A stretch of 64,000 nucleotides of DNA from Sphingomonas xanthus (GCF_007998985.1 NZ_CP041659.1:310001-374000), one strand, 5' to 3'. Counted from the first letter of the stretch, positions 19,317 to 29,215 are shown. Made by a program: numbers and translations. Notes: generated by a model not told the origin, from the letters alone.

Positions 19317-19880
19317 CTATTCGGCCTTCGCCGCGTCATCAGCAGCGGGAGCCGCATCAGCAGCCGGGGCTTCCTCGGCGGCCGGAGCCTCTTCGGCGGC
19401 CGCTTCTTCAGCCGGAGCGTCGGTGGCAGCTTCCTCGGCCGGGGCTTCGGCGGCAGCTTCCTCGGCCGGGACCTCGGTCACTTCTTCTTCGGCCGGGGCG
19501 GCCGCGGCTTCCGCTGCGGCGGCATTCTTGGCTTCCTCGGCCTCGGCGAGCTTGGTTGCCCGCTCTTCGGCGCGCTCCTTGGCCTTTTCGCCCGGTTCGG
19601 CCTTCTTCGGGTTGTTGCGAGCGGCGCGCTCCTTGATGCCGGCGGCATCGAGGAAACGGGCGACACGGTCCGACGGCTGGGCGCCGACCGACAGCCAATG
19701 CTTGACCCGGTCCGCGTCGATCTTCACGCGCTCCGGCGAATCCTTGGCGAGCAGCGGGTTGTAGGTGCCGATCTTCTCGATGAATCGGCCGTCGCGAGCG
19801 TTGCGGCTGTCAGCCACAACGATGCGATAATAGGGGCGCTTCTTGGAGCCGCCACGGGCGAGACGAATTGCAACTGCCAT
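19317..19880 (-). CDS. rpsP: 30S ribosomal protein S16 with long acidic Ala/Glu/Pro tail
   Basis: Residues 1-85 are a normal S16 ([38 protein letters not shown]). Residues 86-187 form an extension: first a Lys/Glu-rich, probably helical part, then an Ala/Glu/Pro low-complexity tail made of repeated [17 protein letters not shown] units. Typical S16 has about 80-90 residues, so the gene is twice the usual length. The ribosome site AAGGACAG is clear. It sits between ffh and rimM. Confidence 0.96.
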   Translation of the reverse strand: MAVAIRLARGGSKKRPYYRIVVADSRNARDGRFIEKIGTYNPLLAKDSPERVKIDADRVKHWLSVGAQPSDRVARFLDAAGIKERAARNNPKKAEPGEKAKERAEERATKLAEAEEAKNAAAAEAAAAPAEEEVTEVPAEEAAAEAPAEEAATDAPAEEAAAEEAPAAEEAPAADAAPAADDAAKAE

Positions 19881-19907
19881 TTTCTTCTGTCCTTTCAGTA
19901 TATTCGA

Positions 19908-21359
19908 TTATTTTTTTGAAAACTTGTTGAAACCAGGTGGGAGGTTGAACGGGCTGCTCCCTCCGGGAAGTCCCGGCAGGCTGCCGGGCGATTGGCCCGG
20001 CGCGATGCTGCCGAGCGCCTTTTCCATTCCCCCGCCCTGGAACATCGCCGCCAGCTTGCCGAAGCCACCAAGCTTCTTCAGCCGCTTCATCGCATTGGCC
20101 ATTTCCAGGTGCATCTTGAGCAGCTTGTTGACCTCCTGAACGGTGGTCCCGCTGCCCTTGGCGATGCGGATCTTGCGCTTGGCGTTGATGATGTCGGGGC
20201 GCGACCGCTCCTTGGCGGTCATCGAACTCATCATCGCCTCAAGCCGGACCAGCGCCTTGTCGTCGACATTAGCTGCGCCTTTCATGCCCTTCATTCCGGG
20301 AAGCATATTGGCGAGCGCCCCAAGCCCGCCCATCCGCTTCATTTGCTGGATCTGCATGGCAAGATCGTCGAGGTCGAACTTGCCCTTTTCCATCTTGCGG
20401 GCGAGTTTCTCGGCATCCTCGATCTTGACCGTCTCGGCGGCCCGTTCGACCAGGCTGACGACGTCGCCCATGCCCAGGATGCGACCCGCGACGCGGCTTG
20501 GGTGGAAGGCTTCGAGCGCGTCCATCCCCTCGCCCGTGCCGGCAAATTTGATCGGCTTACCGGTCACTGCCCGCATGCTGAGCGCAGCGCCGCCGCGAGC
20601 ATCGCCGTCCATCCGGGTCAGGATGACGCCCGAAAGATCGACATGGCCAGCGAAGCCCTTGGCGACATTGACCGCGTCCTGGCCGGTCAGGCTGTCAACC
20701 ACCAACAGGGTTTCGACCGGCCTCGACGCCGCCGCGACCGCCTTCATCTCGGCCATCAGCTGGTCGTCGACATGGAGGCGCCCAGCGGTGTCGAGCAGCA
20801 GGATGTCGAAGCCCTGCAGCTTGGCCGCTTGAAGCGCGCGTTCGCAGATCTGGACCGGCGACTGACCGGCAACGATGGGGAGCGTTTCGACGCCAACCTG
20901 GCGGCCGAGGACGGCCAGCTGCTCCTGCGCCGCCGGACGAGCGACGTCGAGCGAGGCCATCAGCACCTTCTTGCGCTCGCGCTCCATAAGCCGTTTGGCG
21001 AGCTTGGCGGATGTCGTGGTCTTGCCCGACCCCTGGAGGCCGACCATCATGATCACCGCCGGCGGATTGGCGTCGAGGTGGAGGTCGGCGGTTTCCGCGC
21101 CGAGCATGTCGACCAGCGCGTCGTTGACGATCTTGACGACCATCTGGCCGGGAGTGACCGAGCGGACGACTTCCTGGCCAACTGCCCTTTCGGTAACCTT
21201 GTCGACGAAATCGCGGGCGACCGGCAAGGCGACATCGGCCTCGAGCAACGCGACGCGCACCTCGCGCAACGCCGAACGGACGTCGTCCTCGGACAGCGCC
21301 CCGCGGCCACGGAGCTTGTCGAAGACGCCGGACAGGCGGTCGCTCAGGCTTTCAAACAT
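19908..21359 (-). CDS. ffh: Signal recognition particle GTPase Ffh
   Basis: From the ATG at 21359 (GAGGAG ahead) the product is about 483 residues: N domain (MFESLSDRLSGVFDKL), G domain with GLQGSGKTTTSAKLAK, DVARPAAQEQL, DTAGRL and TRMDGDARGG, then a Met-rich M domain (QQMKRMGGLGALANMLPGMKG) that binds the signal sequence and 4.5S RNA. A Gly/Pro-rich tail ends in FSKK. It targets nascent membrane proteins to FtsY, whose gene is also in this window. An extension to 21392 is rejected. Confidence 0.97.
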   Translation of the reverse strand: MFESLSDRLSGVFDKLRGRGALSEDDVRSALREVRVALLEADVALPVARDFVDKVTERAVGQEVVRSVTPGQMVVKIVNDALVDMLGAETADLHLDANPPAVIMMVGLQGSGKTTTSAKLAKRLMERERKKVLMASLDVARPAAQEQLAVLGRQVGVETLPIVAGQSPVQICERALQAAKLQGFDILLLDTAGRLHVDDQLMAEMKAVAAASRPVETLLVVDSLTGQDAVNVAKGFAGHVDLSGVILTRMDGDARGGAALSMRAVTGKPIKFAGTGEGMDALEAFHPSRVAGRILGMGDVVSLVERAAETVKIEDAEKLARKMEKGKFDLDDLAMQIQQMKRMGGLGALANMLPGMKGMKGAANVDDKALVRLEAMMSSMTAKERSRPDIINAKRKIRIAKGSGTTVQEVNKLLKMHLEMANAMKRLKKLGGFGKLAAMFQGGGMEKALGSIAPGQSPGSLPGLPGGSSPFNLPPGFNKFSKK

Positions 21360-21608
21360 CCAACACTCCTCATCACGGCATGCGCAACGCAAACTGCGCC
21401 GGCAGGCGAAACCTCGCCGGCCAGCGCGTCCCGAGGGACTCCATCGATGTCATGTCCGTTAAGACGATCGCGCCCCTACGCGCGGGACGTGGGCAGGTCA
21501 AGGTTTGGCGACATCCCGCCCGGCGGAATTAGAAGCGCGGGGGAACCGCGATTGATATGGCGGCTTTGTTACGTCATGAGCCGCGGAACCCCAATTCAAG
21601 GACCTGTT

Positions 21609-22295
21609 GTGGATCGTTCTGCCAAGCCCATCATGCGCATCCAGGAAAATCTGCTGGCCAAGGCGGAGCGCCGGTTGCTCAATTGGCTTTGCCCGCGGCT
21701 CCCGGCCTGGACCAAGCCGGATCACCTGACCTCGCTAGGCATTGTTGGGGCGGCGCTGATCTTCATCGGGTTTTCCGCCAGCCATGCCGACCGCAACTGG
21801 CTGTGGCTGTCGGTCGCCGGCTTTCTTGTCCACTGGTTCGGGGATTCCTTGGACGGCAGCCTCGCCCGCTTTCGCAAGATCGAACGGCCGCGGTTCGGCT
21901 ATTTCATCGATCATAGTGCAGATGGGCTCGGCACGTTGCTGATCGTCGCCGGCCTCGGCCTGTCGCCCTTCGTCGAACTCGAAGTGGCGATGATCGCGCT
22001 TGCGGGATATCTGCTGATGTCGATCCACGCCTTCCTCGCCGCGCGCGTGGTCGGCGAACTCAAACTTTCCTACGTTGCGGCCGGTCCGACCGAGCTACGG
22101 ATCCTGCTGATCGGCCTGACCGTTGCGATGTACTTGTGGGGCGGCCACCTGCCGCTATTCCTCGGCTACAACCCGTTCGACCTGATCGTGGGGGCCGCCG
22201 GGTTCGGGCTGATTCTCCTGTTCATCGTCCAGACGATGGTCACCGCCCGGCGCATCGCGCTGGAGGGGGAATGGGGCGATACCGGGCCGGCCTAG
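21609..22295 (+). CDS. CDP-alcohol phosphatidyltransferase family membrane protein
   Basis: The signature DxxDGxxAR-x8-GxxxDxxxD is fully present (GDSLDGSLARFRKI... GYFIDHSADG), with about six hydrophobic segments, so this is an inner membrane enzyme joining a CDP-activated lipid to an alcohol. The alcohol is not evident. Start is uncertain: a GTG at 21609 has AAGGA at a good distance; ATGs at 21576 and 21633 are alternatives. A much longer open frame upstream is antisense to ffh and is rejected. Confidence 0.85.
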   Translation: MDRSAKPIMRIQENLLAKAERRLLNWLCPRLPAWTKPDHLTSLGIVGAALIFIGFSASHADRNWLWLSVAGFLVHWFGDSLDGSLARFRKIERPRFGYFIDHSADGLGTLLIVAGLGLSPFVELEVAMIALAGYLLMSIHAFLAARVVGELKLSYVAAGPTELRILLIGLTVAMYLWGGHLPLFLGYNPFDLIVGAAGFGLILLFIVQTMVTARRIALEGEWGDTGPA

Positions 22296-22843
22296 AAGGT
22301 CCCGCCAGCCTCGATCAGCTCGCGTTCCTCGGCGGTGCTGACCCGGCCCAGCGCGCGGTTTCGGCCCGGAAACCGGCCAAAGCGCGCGATCTGGTCACGA
22401 TGGAGCAGGGCAAATTCATAGTTGCGGGGATCGCGGTCGCGAAATTCGCTTACCGACCGCTCCTGGTCGGCGAATTGCTCGCTATGCATCAGCGGCATCA
22501 GCATGAAGGCCTGCAACGGCTTTGCGACCCGATCGACCCACCCGCGCTCAAGCGCAATCTTGCTGAGCTCTAGCGCCAGCGGATCCGCCTCGAACGCCCG
22601 GGCGGTTCCGCGGAAGATGTTGCGGCTGAACTGGTCGAGCAGGATGATCGCCGCGGCCAGAGTTTCCGGTGCATCGCGCCAGCCCGCAGCGCGGGTCTTG
22701 AGCACTTCGGCGCGGATCGCGCCAAAGCGATCGGCGATATGCCGGTCGAGCGCCTCATCCTTTGCCCAATGCTGGTCCGAACTCAGTTCTTCGCACCAGA
22801 AATGGATGACAGTCCTGGCGAGCTCGGCGGGATCGCCTTTCAC
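22292..22843 (-). CDS. DUF924 family protein
   Basis: The 183-residue protein has the DUF924 marks VIHFWCEELSSDQHWAKD at the N-terminus, AAAIILLDQFSRNIFRGTARAF in the centre and FMLMPLMHSE. The family is an all-helical TPR-like fold of unknown or poorly defined function. Its stop overlaps the convergent phosphatidyltransferase stop by 4 nt and its start overlaps the stop of the upstream orphan gene by 4 nt, so it is coupled to that gene. Confidence 0.9.
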   Translation of the reverse strand: MKGDPAELARTVIHFWCEELSSDQHWAKDEALDRHIADRFGAIRAEVLKTRAAGWRDAPETLAAAIILLDQFSRNIFRGTARAFEADPLALELSKIALERGWVDRVAKPLQAFMLMPLMHSEQFADQERSVSEFRDRDPRNYEFALLHRDQIARFGRFPGRNRALGRVSTAEERELIEAGGTF

Positions 22844-23256
22844 CGCGGCGGCTTGTCCTTGGGCGGGCGATTCGGGCCAGGGCCCTTGCCCTGGGGCCCG
22901 TTGGGTCGTTCCGGCCCGCGGCGCCCTGTTCCTTTGCGGACGCTGCGGCGGTCGGGAGGCCCACGTCGATCGCGTTCGGGAACCCGGTCCAGCGGGCGCG
23001 ACGGCTGAACCTGACCCTTGGGGCCGACCGCATAGCCTTCTTTCAAGAACTGGTTGAAGGCGTGCCGGACACTGAGGTTGATGGAATCCTGAAGCGCCTT
23101 GGGCAGTTCCGCGAACCCGGCGTTCTGGTGCACGCTCTGCAAGTCGCGTATCAAATTGTTGGGCAAGCCCTTCGACGCGTCCTTCAGCGCCCCGATCGCG
23201 TCGGCGACCGCGGCGATTAGGATGGACTGCATGACCTCCGATGCCGACTTGGACAC
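22840..23256 (-). CDS. Uncharacterised protein with Arg/Pro/Gly-rich tail
   Basis: A GTG at 23256 with AGGAG 8 nt ahead gives 138 residues; the longer frame to 23727 runs antisense to dapF and is rejected. The N-terminal 75 residues look helical (VMQSILIAAVADAIGALKDA, LPKALQDSINLSVRHAFNQFLKEGY), and the last 60 are basic and disordered, rich in Arg, Pro and Gly (GPERPNGPQGKGPGPNRPP). Such tails often contact nucleic acid, but nothing here proves it. It overlaps the DUF924 gene by 4 nt. Not recognised. Confidence 0.7.
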   Translation of the reverse strand: MSKSASEVMQSILIAAVADAIGALKDASKGLPNNLIRDLQSVHQNAGFAELPKALQDSINLSVRHAFNQFLKEGYAVGPKGQVQPSRPLDRVPERDRRGPPDRRSVRKGTGRRGPERPNGPQGKGPGPNRPPKDKPPR

Positions 23257-23362
23257 AATCGATACTCCTGCTGGGACGCCGCCCTTAACGAGGTGGTAGC
23301 GGAGAATCCATCCGTCCCGCGACAGGTTGCCCTCGCATGGCACCCACTCTAAGTCGGCGCGC

Positions 23363-24163
23363 GTGAAGCGGCAATTCCACAAGATGCATGGGCTGGGGAA
23401 CGACTTCGTCGTGCTCGACGGGCGCGAGCAGCCGATCGAGATGACCCCCGCGCTGGCCAAGGCGCTTGCCGACCGCCACCTCGGGATCGGGTGCGACCAG
23501 CTCATCCTGTTGGAGCCGTCGGAACATGCCGACGTCAGGATGCGCATCTGGAACCATGATGGCGGCGAAGTCGAAAGCTGCGGCAATGCATCGCGATGCG
23601 TCGTTGCGCTGACGGGCGCCGGCACCCTGGAAACGGGAGGCGGGATCGTCGAGGGAGGGAAGATCGGCGCGGAAATCGAGGTGACGCTTCCACCGCCGCA
23701 CTTCGCCTGGGACGAAATCCCACTCAACTATCCGATGGATACCGCCCGGCTGCCGCTCGGCTGGGGTCCGCTCGACCACCCGATGGCGTTGTCGGTCGGC
23801 AACCCCCATCTCGTCTTCTTCGTCGACGATGCGGCGGCGATCGACCTCGACAGTCTCGGCCCTTCGATCGAGCATGACCCGGCCTTTCCCGAGCGGATCA
23901 ATGTCAATGTCGCTAGCATCCGCGATGGCGAGATTCATTTGCGGACGTGGGAACGCGGCGCGGGGCTGACGCTGGCCTGCGGCACCGGAGCCTGCGCAAC
24001 CGCCGTCGCGGCGATCGTCCGCAAGAAGGTCGCCTCGCCCGTTAGGGTGCATATGCGCGGCGGCGAGCTTACCATCGGCTGGGCAGCTGGCGAGCCGATC
24101 CGCATGCGCGGCAGTGCGTCCCATGTCTTCAAGGGCGAAATCGACCTGGAGCAGTTCGTCTGA
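23363..24163 (+). CDS. dapF: Diaminopimelate epimerase
   Basis: The 266-residue enzyme converts LL- to meso-diaminopimelate for peptidoglycan and lysine. It starts KRQFHKMHGLGNDFVVLD and has both catalytic Cys motifs: ESCGNASRCV (about Cys73) and LACGTGACATAV (about Cys212). The GTG at 23363 is chosen because the family begins just before the MHGLGNDF block; an upstream ATG at 23327 is possible. The stop shares a base with the mtaB start (TGATG). Confidence 0.95.
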   Translation: MKRQFHKMHGLGNDFVVLDGREQPIEMTPALAKALADRHLGIGCDQLILLEPSEHADVRMRIWNHDGGEVESCGNASRCVVALTGAGTLETGGGIVEGGKIGAEIEVTLPPPHFAWDEIPLNYPMDTARLPLGWGPLDHPMALSVGNPHLVFFVDDAAAIDLDSLGPSIEHDPAFPERINVNVASIRDGEIHLRTWERGAGLTLACGTGACATAVAAIVRKKVASPVRVHMRGGELTIGWAAGEPIRMRGSASHVFKGEIDLEQFV

Positions 24164-25359
24164 TGGGCGCCGACACGATTACCCTCGGCTGCCGGCTCAA
24201 CTTCGCCGAGAGCGAGGCGATGCGATCGCTGGCGGGCGACGATGCCATCATCATCAACAGCTGCGCGGTGACCAATGAAGCGGTCCGCCAAACGCGCCAG
24301 GCGATCCGCCGGGCCCACCGCGATCGGCCCGGCCGGCGAATTATCGTCACCGGATGCGCCGCACAGCTCGACCCGCAAAGCTTCGCGGCGATGCCCGAGG
24401 TCAGCAAGGTGCTAGGGAACGCCGACAAATTCCGTCCCGAGGCTTATACGAGCGAAAACAGGTTGCAGGTGAGTGACGTCACGGCGGCATCGGCGCCGCC
24501 CGTCGCCGCGGGCTTTCTTTCCCGGGTCCGGAGCTTCGTCGCGGTGCAGACGGGCTGCGACCATCGCTGTACCTTTTGCTCGATCTGGCAGGCGCGCGGA
24601 CGGAGCCGTTCGCTGCCTTACGCCGCCGTGCGCGACGCTATCGCCCGCGAACTCGACGCCGGCGCCCGGGAGATCGTGCTGACCGGCGTCGACATTACCA
24701 GTTACGATGGCGCCCTTGGGCCGCTTTGCCAGCGCCTGCTTACCGACTTGCCCGGCCTGACGCGGCTCCGCCTCTCCTCGCTCGACAGTATCGAAATCGA
24801 CGATGCGCTGATGGAGCTGGTGGCGGGTGAGCCACGGCTGCTGCCGCATTTCCACCTCTCCCTGCAGGCCGGAGACGACCTGATCCTCAAGCGGATGAAG
24901 CGTCGGCATAGCCGGGCCGAGGCCATCGCGACGGTCGAGCGGCTCAAGATGGCGCGGGGCGACGTGACGATCGGGGCCGACCTCATCGCCGGCTTCCCTA
25001 CCGAAACCGAGGAGCAGGCGCGCAATTCCCTGCGACTGGTTGACGATTGCGACATCGTTGCCGCCCATATCTTTCCATTCTCGCCCCGGCCGGATACGCC
25101 CGCGGCGCGAATGCCGCAGGTGGAGCGCGAACTGGTCAAGGCGCGCGCCGCTCGCCTGCGCGAGGCCGCTGCGGTTCGGCGCACGGCGTGGCTTGACCGG
25201 CTGAAGGGCAGCAGCCAGCGCGTGCTGATCGAGAATGGTGAAAAGGGGCATAGCGACGGTTTTGCCCCCATCCGAATTGCCGGATCTCGGCGAGGCGACG
25301 AGGGTCTTGCCCGCATCGTCGAGCGGGACGGCGATTTGCTTGTTGGGATTTTTGAATGA
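24163..25359 (+). CDS. mtaB: tRNA t6A37 methylthiotransferase MtaB
   Basis: The 398-residue radical-SAM enzyme adds a methylthio group to t6A37. The N-terminal domain offers three cluster Cys (Cys10 in TLGCRLNFAES, Cys34 in NSCAVTNEA, Cys65 in VTGCAAQL), and the SAM cluster motif CDHRCTFC gives Cys132, 136 and 139. The RLNFAESE opening separates MtaB from MiaB and RimO. Its substrate base is made by the TsaE pathway whose gene is also here. It overlaps dapF by 1 nt and ftsY by 4 nt. Confidence 0.93.
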   Translation: MGADTITLGCRLNFAESEAMRSLAGDDAIIINSCAVTNEAVRQTRQAIRRAHRDRPGRRIIVTGCAAQLDPQSFAAMPEVSKVLGNADKFRPEAYTSENRLQVSDVTAASAPPVAAGFLSRVRSFVAVQTGCDHRCTFCSIWQARGRSRSLPYAAVRDAIARELDAGAREIVLTGVDITSYDGALGPLCQRLLTDLPGLTRLRLSSLDSIEIDDALMELVAGEPRLLPHFHLSLQAGDDLILKRMKRRHSRAEAIATVERLKMARGDVTIGADLIAGFPTETEEQARNSLRLVDDCDIVAAHIFPFSPRPDTPAARMPQVERELVKARAARLREAAAVRRTAWLDRLKGSSQRVLIENGEKGHSDGFAPIRIAGSRRGDEGLARIVERDGDLLVGIFE

Positions 25360-26270
25360 GTTGGCTCGAACGCCTAACGGGCGGTTTCAAGAAAACGGCG
25401 GATCGGCTTGGCGAGAATTTGACCGGACTGGTCAAGGAACAGGCGCTCGATACCGCGACTCTCGACGATATCGAGGAAGCGCTGATCGCCTCCGACCTTG
25501 GTCCCGAGGCGTCGAAACGAATCCGCGACAGTATTGCCGCGCGTCGCTACGACCAGCTCGACGAGCGCGGGCTTCGCACCATCCTCGCGGAGGAAATCGA
25601 GAAGATCCTGGCCCCGGTGGCAAAGCCGCTCGATGTCTGGGGCTTCCCTCGCCCCCATGTCATCCTGGTGATCGGCGTCAACGGGTCGGGCAAGACCACC
25701 ACGATCGGCAAGCTCGGTCATCTACTCCAGGAGCAGGACTATGGCGTGCTGCTGGCGGCGGGCGACACTTTTCGCGCCGCGGCGATCGAACAATTGCGGA
25801 TTTGGGGCGAGCGGATCGGCGCGCCGGTGATCGCCGGCAAGGAGGGCGGTGACGCGGCCGGCATCGTCTTCGACGGCGTCAAGCAGGCGACCGCGACAGG
25901 AATCGACGCTTTGATCGTCGACACCGCCGGCCGCCTTCAGAACAAGGCGCATCTGATGGACGAACTGGCGAAGGTGCGCCGCGTCCTTGGCCGCCTCAAC
26001 CCCGAAGCGCCGCACGACATCATCCTCGTGCTCGACGCGACCACGGGACAGAATGCCCTCAACCAGATTGAGGTTTTTCGTGACCTTGCCGGCGTTACGG
26101 GCCTGGTGATGACCAAGCTCGACGGAACGGCCCGCGGCGGTGTGCTGGTCGCGGCTGCAGAAAAATTCGGATTGCCGATCCATGCGATCGGAGTCGGCGA
26201 AGGAGTGGATGACTTGCGACCGTTCGATCCTCGGGCAGTTGCCCGCGCAATTGCAGGCCTGCCGTCATGA
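25356..26270 (+). CDS. ftsY: SRP receptor GTPase FtsY
   Basis: The 304-residue protein has an N domain and G domain with GVNGSGKTTTIGKL, DTFRAAAIEQL, DTAGRLQNK and TKLDGTARGG. The acidic N-terminal A domain of E. coli FtsY is absent, as is usual for short alphaproteobacterial forms. It docks Ffh-ribosome complexes at the membrane. Overlaps of 4 nt with mtaB and yciB indicate one operon. Confidence 0.96.
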   Translation: MSWLERLTGGFKKTADRLGENLTGLVKEQALDTATLDDIEEALIASDLGPEASKRIRDSIAARRYDQLDERGLRTILAEEIEKILAPVAKPLDVWGFPRPHVILVIGVNGSGKTTTIGKLGHLLQEQDYGVLLAAGDTFRAAAIEQLRIWGERIGAPVIAGKEGGDAAGIVFDGVKQATATGIDALIVDTAGRLQNKAHLMDELAKVRRVLGRLNPEAPHDIILVLDATTGQNALNQIEVFRDLAGVTGLVMTKLDGTARGGVLVAAAEKFGLPIHAIGVGEGVDDLRPFDPRAVARAIAGLPS

Positions 26271-26887
26271 AGATCAACGAAAACCGCGAGCCCGCGGGGA
26301 CCGCGAGGCTGCTGATCGACATCGGTCCGCTGCTGGTCTTCTTCCTCGTCAACTTCCTCGCCCCTGTCCCCGGCCCAATCAAGATTTTCGTGGCCACAGG
26401 GGCGTTCATGGCGGCAATGGTCGCCGCGCTGGTCTTCGCCGCCGTGCGCTACCGCTACGTATCCCCCCTCCTGCTGTTTTCGGGCGTGATGGTGGTGATC
26501 CTTGGCGGTCTCACCATCTGGCTGCAGAACGAGACCTTCATCAAGGTCAAGCCAACGATCTACTATGGGCTGGTTGCCGGATTGCTGGCCTTCGGTCTCG
26601 CGACCGGACGGCCATTGCTGAAACTGGTGCTGGGAAGCGCCTATCCCGGGCTCACGGAGACCGGCTGGTACAAGCTGTCGCGCAATTGGGCGGTCTTCTT
26701 CGCGGTGATGGCGGTGGTCAATGAAGCGGTTTGGCGGAACAGTACCACCGACTTCTGGATCGGCTTCAAACTGTGGGGCGTGATCCCCGCCACCCTCCTG
26801 TTCGCAATCGCCAATGTGCCGATGCTTCTTCGCCACGGCCTCAATGCCGAGGAGACCAAACCGGCCGAACCCGGACCTGTTGAATGA
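26267..26887 (+). CDS. yciB: Inner membrane septation protein YciB/IspZ
   Basis: The 206-residue integral membrane protein has about five to six hydrophobic helices, with [32 protein letters not shown] and [20 protein letters not shown] typical of YciB (septation protein A). In enterics it contributes to cell-envelope integrity and division; the mechanism is unclear. It overlaps both ftsY and the ABC transporter ATPase by 4 nt. Confidence 0.92.
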   Translation: MKINENREPAGTARLLIDIGPLLVFFLVNFLAPVPGPIKIFVATGAFMAAMVAALVFAAVRYRYVSPLLLFSGVMVVILGGLTIWLQNETFIKVKPTIYYGLVAGLLAFGLATGRPLLKLVLGSAYPGLTETGWYKLSRNWAVFFAVMAVVNEAVWRNSTTDFWIGFKLWGVIPATLLFAIANVPMLLRHGLNAEETKPAEPGPVE

Positions 26888-27819
26888 CTGAACCGCTGAT
26901 CCGCATCCAAGGCCTGCGCAAGGCTTATGGCGACGGGACCGAAGCGCTGAAAGGCGTCGACCTCGACATTCGCAGGGGCGAGATTCTTGCACTGCTTGGG
27001 CCCAATGGCGCGGGCAAGACCACCCTCATCAACATCGTCTGCGGGATCGTCACTGCGACCGAGGGACAGGTGCTGGTCGAAGGACGCAACTGGCAGGAGG
27101 ATTTCCGCCGGGTGCGGACGCGGATCGGCCTCGTCCCGCAGGAACTGACCACCGACGCCTTCGAAAGCGTCCGGGCCACGGTCAGCTTCTCGCGCGGGCT
27201 TTTCGGGAAGCCGCGCGACGATGCGAAGGTTGAAGACATCCTCCGCCGTCTGACGCTGTGGGACAAGCGCAAGTCCGAAATGCGTGAGCTGTCGGGAGGG
27301 ATGAAGCGCCGGGTCATGATCGCCAAGGCGTTGGCGCATGAACCGGACATCCTGTTCCTCGACGAACCCACCGCCGGCGTCGACGTCGAACTTCGCCGCG
27401 ACATGTGGGACCTGGTCCGAAAGCTGCGTGCCGACGGCACGACCGTGATCCTCACCACCCATTATATCGAAGAAGCCGAGGAGATGGCCGACCGGGTCGG
27501 CGTCATTCGCAAGGGGGAGCTGGTCGCGCTGGGCGACAAGAACGCGCTGATGGCCCAGATGGGTCAGAAAACGCTGAAGGTCAGCCTGGACCAGCCGTTG
27601 TCCGAAATCCCTGCAGGTCTCGCCGAATGGCAGCTCGGGATGGAAGATGACGGCCATACCCTTTGCTATCGTTTCGACAGCCACGCCGAACGCAACGGGA
27701 TTCCCCAGCTGATGCGGCGGCTCGACGAGCTGCACATCGGCTACCGGGACATCGCGACACGCCAGTCGAGCCTAGAGGATATCTTCGTCAGCCTGATCCA
27801 GGGGGAGCAAGCGGCATGA
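26884..27819 (+). CDS. ABC transporter ATP-binding protein (ABC-2 exporter type)
   Basis: The 311-residue ATPase has Walker [13 protein letters not shown], signature [15 protein letters not shown], Walker [14 protein letters not shown] and the H-loop [14 protein letters not shown]. About 75 C-terminal residues extend past the ATPase core, as in DrrA/NodI-type drug or oligosaccharide exporters. It pairs with the following permease (4-nt overlap). Substrate unknown. Confidence 0.92.
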   Translation: MTEPLIRIQGLRKAYGDGTEALKGVDLDIRRGEILALLGPNGAGKTTLINIVCGIVTATEGQVLVEGRNWQEDFRRVRTRIGLVPQELTTDAFESVRATVSFSRGLFGKPRDDAKVEDILRRLTLWDKRKSEMRELSGGMKRRVMIAKALAHEPDILFLDEPTAGVDVELRRDMWDLVRKLRADGTTVILTTHYIEEAEEMADRVGVIRKGELVALGDKNALMAQMGQKTLKVSLDQPLSEIPAGLAEWQLGMEDDGHTLCYRFDSHAERNGIPQLMRRLDELHIGYRDIATRQSSLEDIFVSLIQGEQAA

Positions 27820-28577
27820 ACCTGATCGGGATCAAAGCCATCTATCGCTTCGAAATGGCGCGCTGGGGCCGAACGCTCTGGCAAAGCCTGGTGACCCCGG
27901 TGATCACCACCTCGCTCTATTTCCTGGTGTTCGGCTCCGCCATCGGCAGCCGGATGAGCGACATGGCCGGGATCGACTTTGGAAGCTTCATCGTTCCCGG
28001 ACTGATCCTGCTTTCGGTGCTGACCCAGGCGATCATGAACGCCAGCTTTGGCATTTTCTTCCCCAAATTCACCGGGACGATCTACGAGATTTTGTCGGCG
28101 CCCTTGTCGGCGCTGGAAACGGTGACCGCCTATGTCGGCGCGGCCGCGACCAAGGCGGTGATCCTAGCATTGGTAACCCTGGCGACTGCGACATTGTTTG
28201 TCGACGTCAAGGTCGATCATCCGCTGCTCATGCTGCTGTTCCTGGTTGTCATTTCGGTCGGCTTCTGCCTGCTGGGCTTCGCGATCGGCATTTGGGCGAA
28301 GAATTTCGAGCAGCTGCAGGTCATCCCGCTGCTGATCGTTACGCCCCTCACCTTCCTAGGCGGCGTCTTCTATTCAATCGGCGCAATCGGTGAGCCATGG
28401 CGGACAGTGACACTGCTGAACCCCATTCTCTACCTCGTCTCAGGCTATCGCTGGACTTTCTTCGGGATCGCCGACGTGCCGCTTTGGAGCAGCGTGGCAG
28501 TGATGGCGGCGGCAATCCTTGCGCCGCTCGCCGCCATCATCTGGATCTTCCGCTCGGGCTACCGGCTCAAAAACTAG
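27816..28577 (+). CDS. ABC-2 type transporter permease
   Basis: The 253-residue protein has six hydrophobic helices and the ABC-2 membrane domain layout ([56 protein letters not shown]). It forms the channel of the exporter energised by the preceding ATPase. The start overlaps that gene by 4 nt. Its stop overlaps the convergent sodB stop by 4 nt, so no terminator fits between them. Confidence 0.92.
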   Translation: MNLIGIKAIYRFEMARWGRTLWQSLVTPVITTSLYFLVFGSAIGSRMSDMAGIDFGSFIVPGLILLSVLTQAIMNASFGIFFPKFTGTIYEILSAPLSALETVTAYVGAAATKAVILALVTLATATLFVDVKVDHPLLMLLFLVVISVGFCLLGFAIGIWAKNFEQLQVIPLLIVTPLTFLGGVFYSIGAIGEPWRTVTLLNPILYLVSGYRWTFFGIADVPLWSSVAVMAAAILAPLAAIIWIFRSGYRLKN

Positions 28578-29215
28578 GCGTGGGCCTTGGCCCGTGCCCC
28601 CTGGTCGGCGCGCTCGATGCCCTTTCCGTCAAGATTTTGGGCCACGAAGTCCCAATTGACGATATTTTCGAGGACGGTCTTCACGAAGCGCGGACGTTCG
28701 TTGCGGTAGTCGATGTAATAGGCGTGTTCCCACACATCGATGGTGAGGAGCGGGGTCATGCCATGAACGACCGGCGTGTCGGCGTCATGGAGTGACGTAA
28801 TCTCAAGCTTGCCATTATTCAGCACCAGCCAGCCCCAGCCGCTGGCGAAATGGTTGACGCTTTCAGTGGCAAGCTTTTCAAGCAGGTTCTGCTCTTCGCC
28901 GAAGTCGGACGCGATCATGTCCCGCAACTTGCCCGACGGGCGGGTCGAGCCTTCTGGGGCCAGGCACTGCCAGAAAAAGCTATGGTTCCAGATCTGGGCG
29001 CTATTGTTGAAAAGTCCCTTGTCGCCCTTTTCCTTGGCGGTCTTGATCACTTCCACCAACGAGGCGCCCTCCAGACCCTTTTCGGCGAGCATGCCATTGG
29101 TTTTGTCGACATAGGCCTTGTGATGCTTGCCGTGGTGATAATCTAGCGTTTCCGCCGACATATGCGGTCCAAGCGCATCCTTGGCGAACGGCAGGTCAGG
29201 GAGGGTGAAGGCCAT
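28574..29215 (-). CDS. sodB: Superoxide dismutase, Fe-type
   Basis: The 213-residue enzyme from ATG 29215 (GGAG upstream) begins AFTLPDLPFAKDAL and holds the metal ligands in LDYHHGKHHKAYVDK, NNSAQIWNHSFFW and DVWEHAYYIDYRN. The motif around NHSFFWQCLAP with the GWGWLVL block points to the iron form; manganese or cambialistic use cannot be excluded. It removes cytoplasmic superoxide. A short Ala/Arg tail follows the normal end. An upstream extension to 29278 is rejected. Confidence 0.95.
   Translation of the reverse strand: MAFTLPDLPFAKDALGPHMSAETLDYHHGKHHKAYVDKTNGMLAEKGLEGASLVEVIKTAKEKGDKGLFNNSAQIWNHSFFWQCLAPEGSTRPSGKLRDMIASDFGEEQNLLEKLATESVNHFASGWGWLVLNNGKLEITSLHDADTPVVHGMTPLLTIDVWEHAYYIDYRNERPRFVKTVLENIVNWDFVAQNLDGKGIERADQGARAKAHA

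Noticed and set aside
19330-19520. Repetitive block that looks like a direct-repeat array
   Set aside because: It is the Ala/Glu/Pro coding tail of rpsP; units are codon repeats of irregular length without spacers, not CRISPR.
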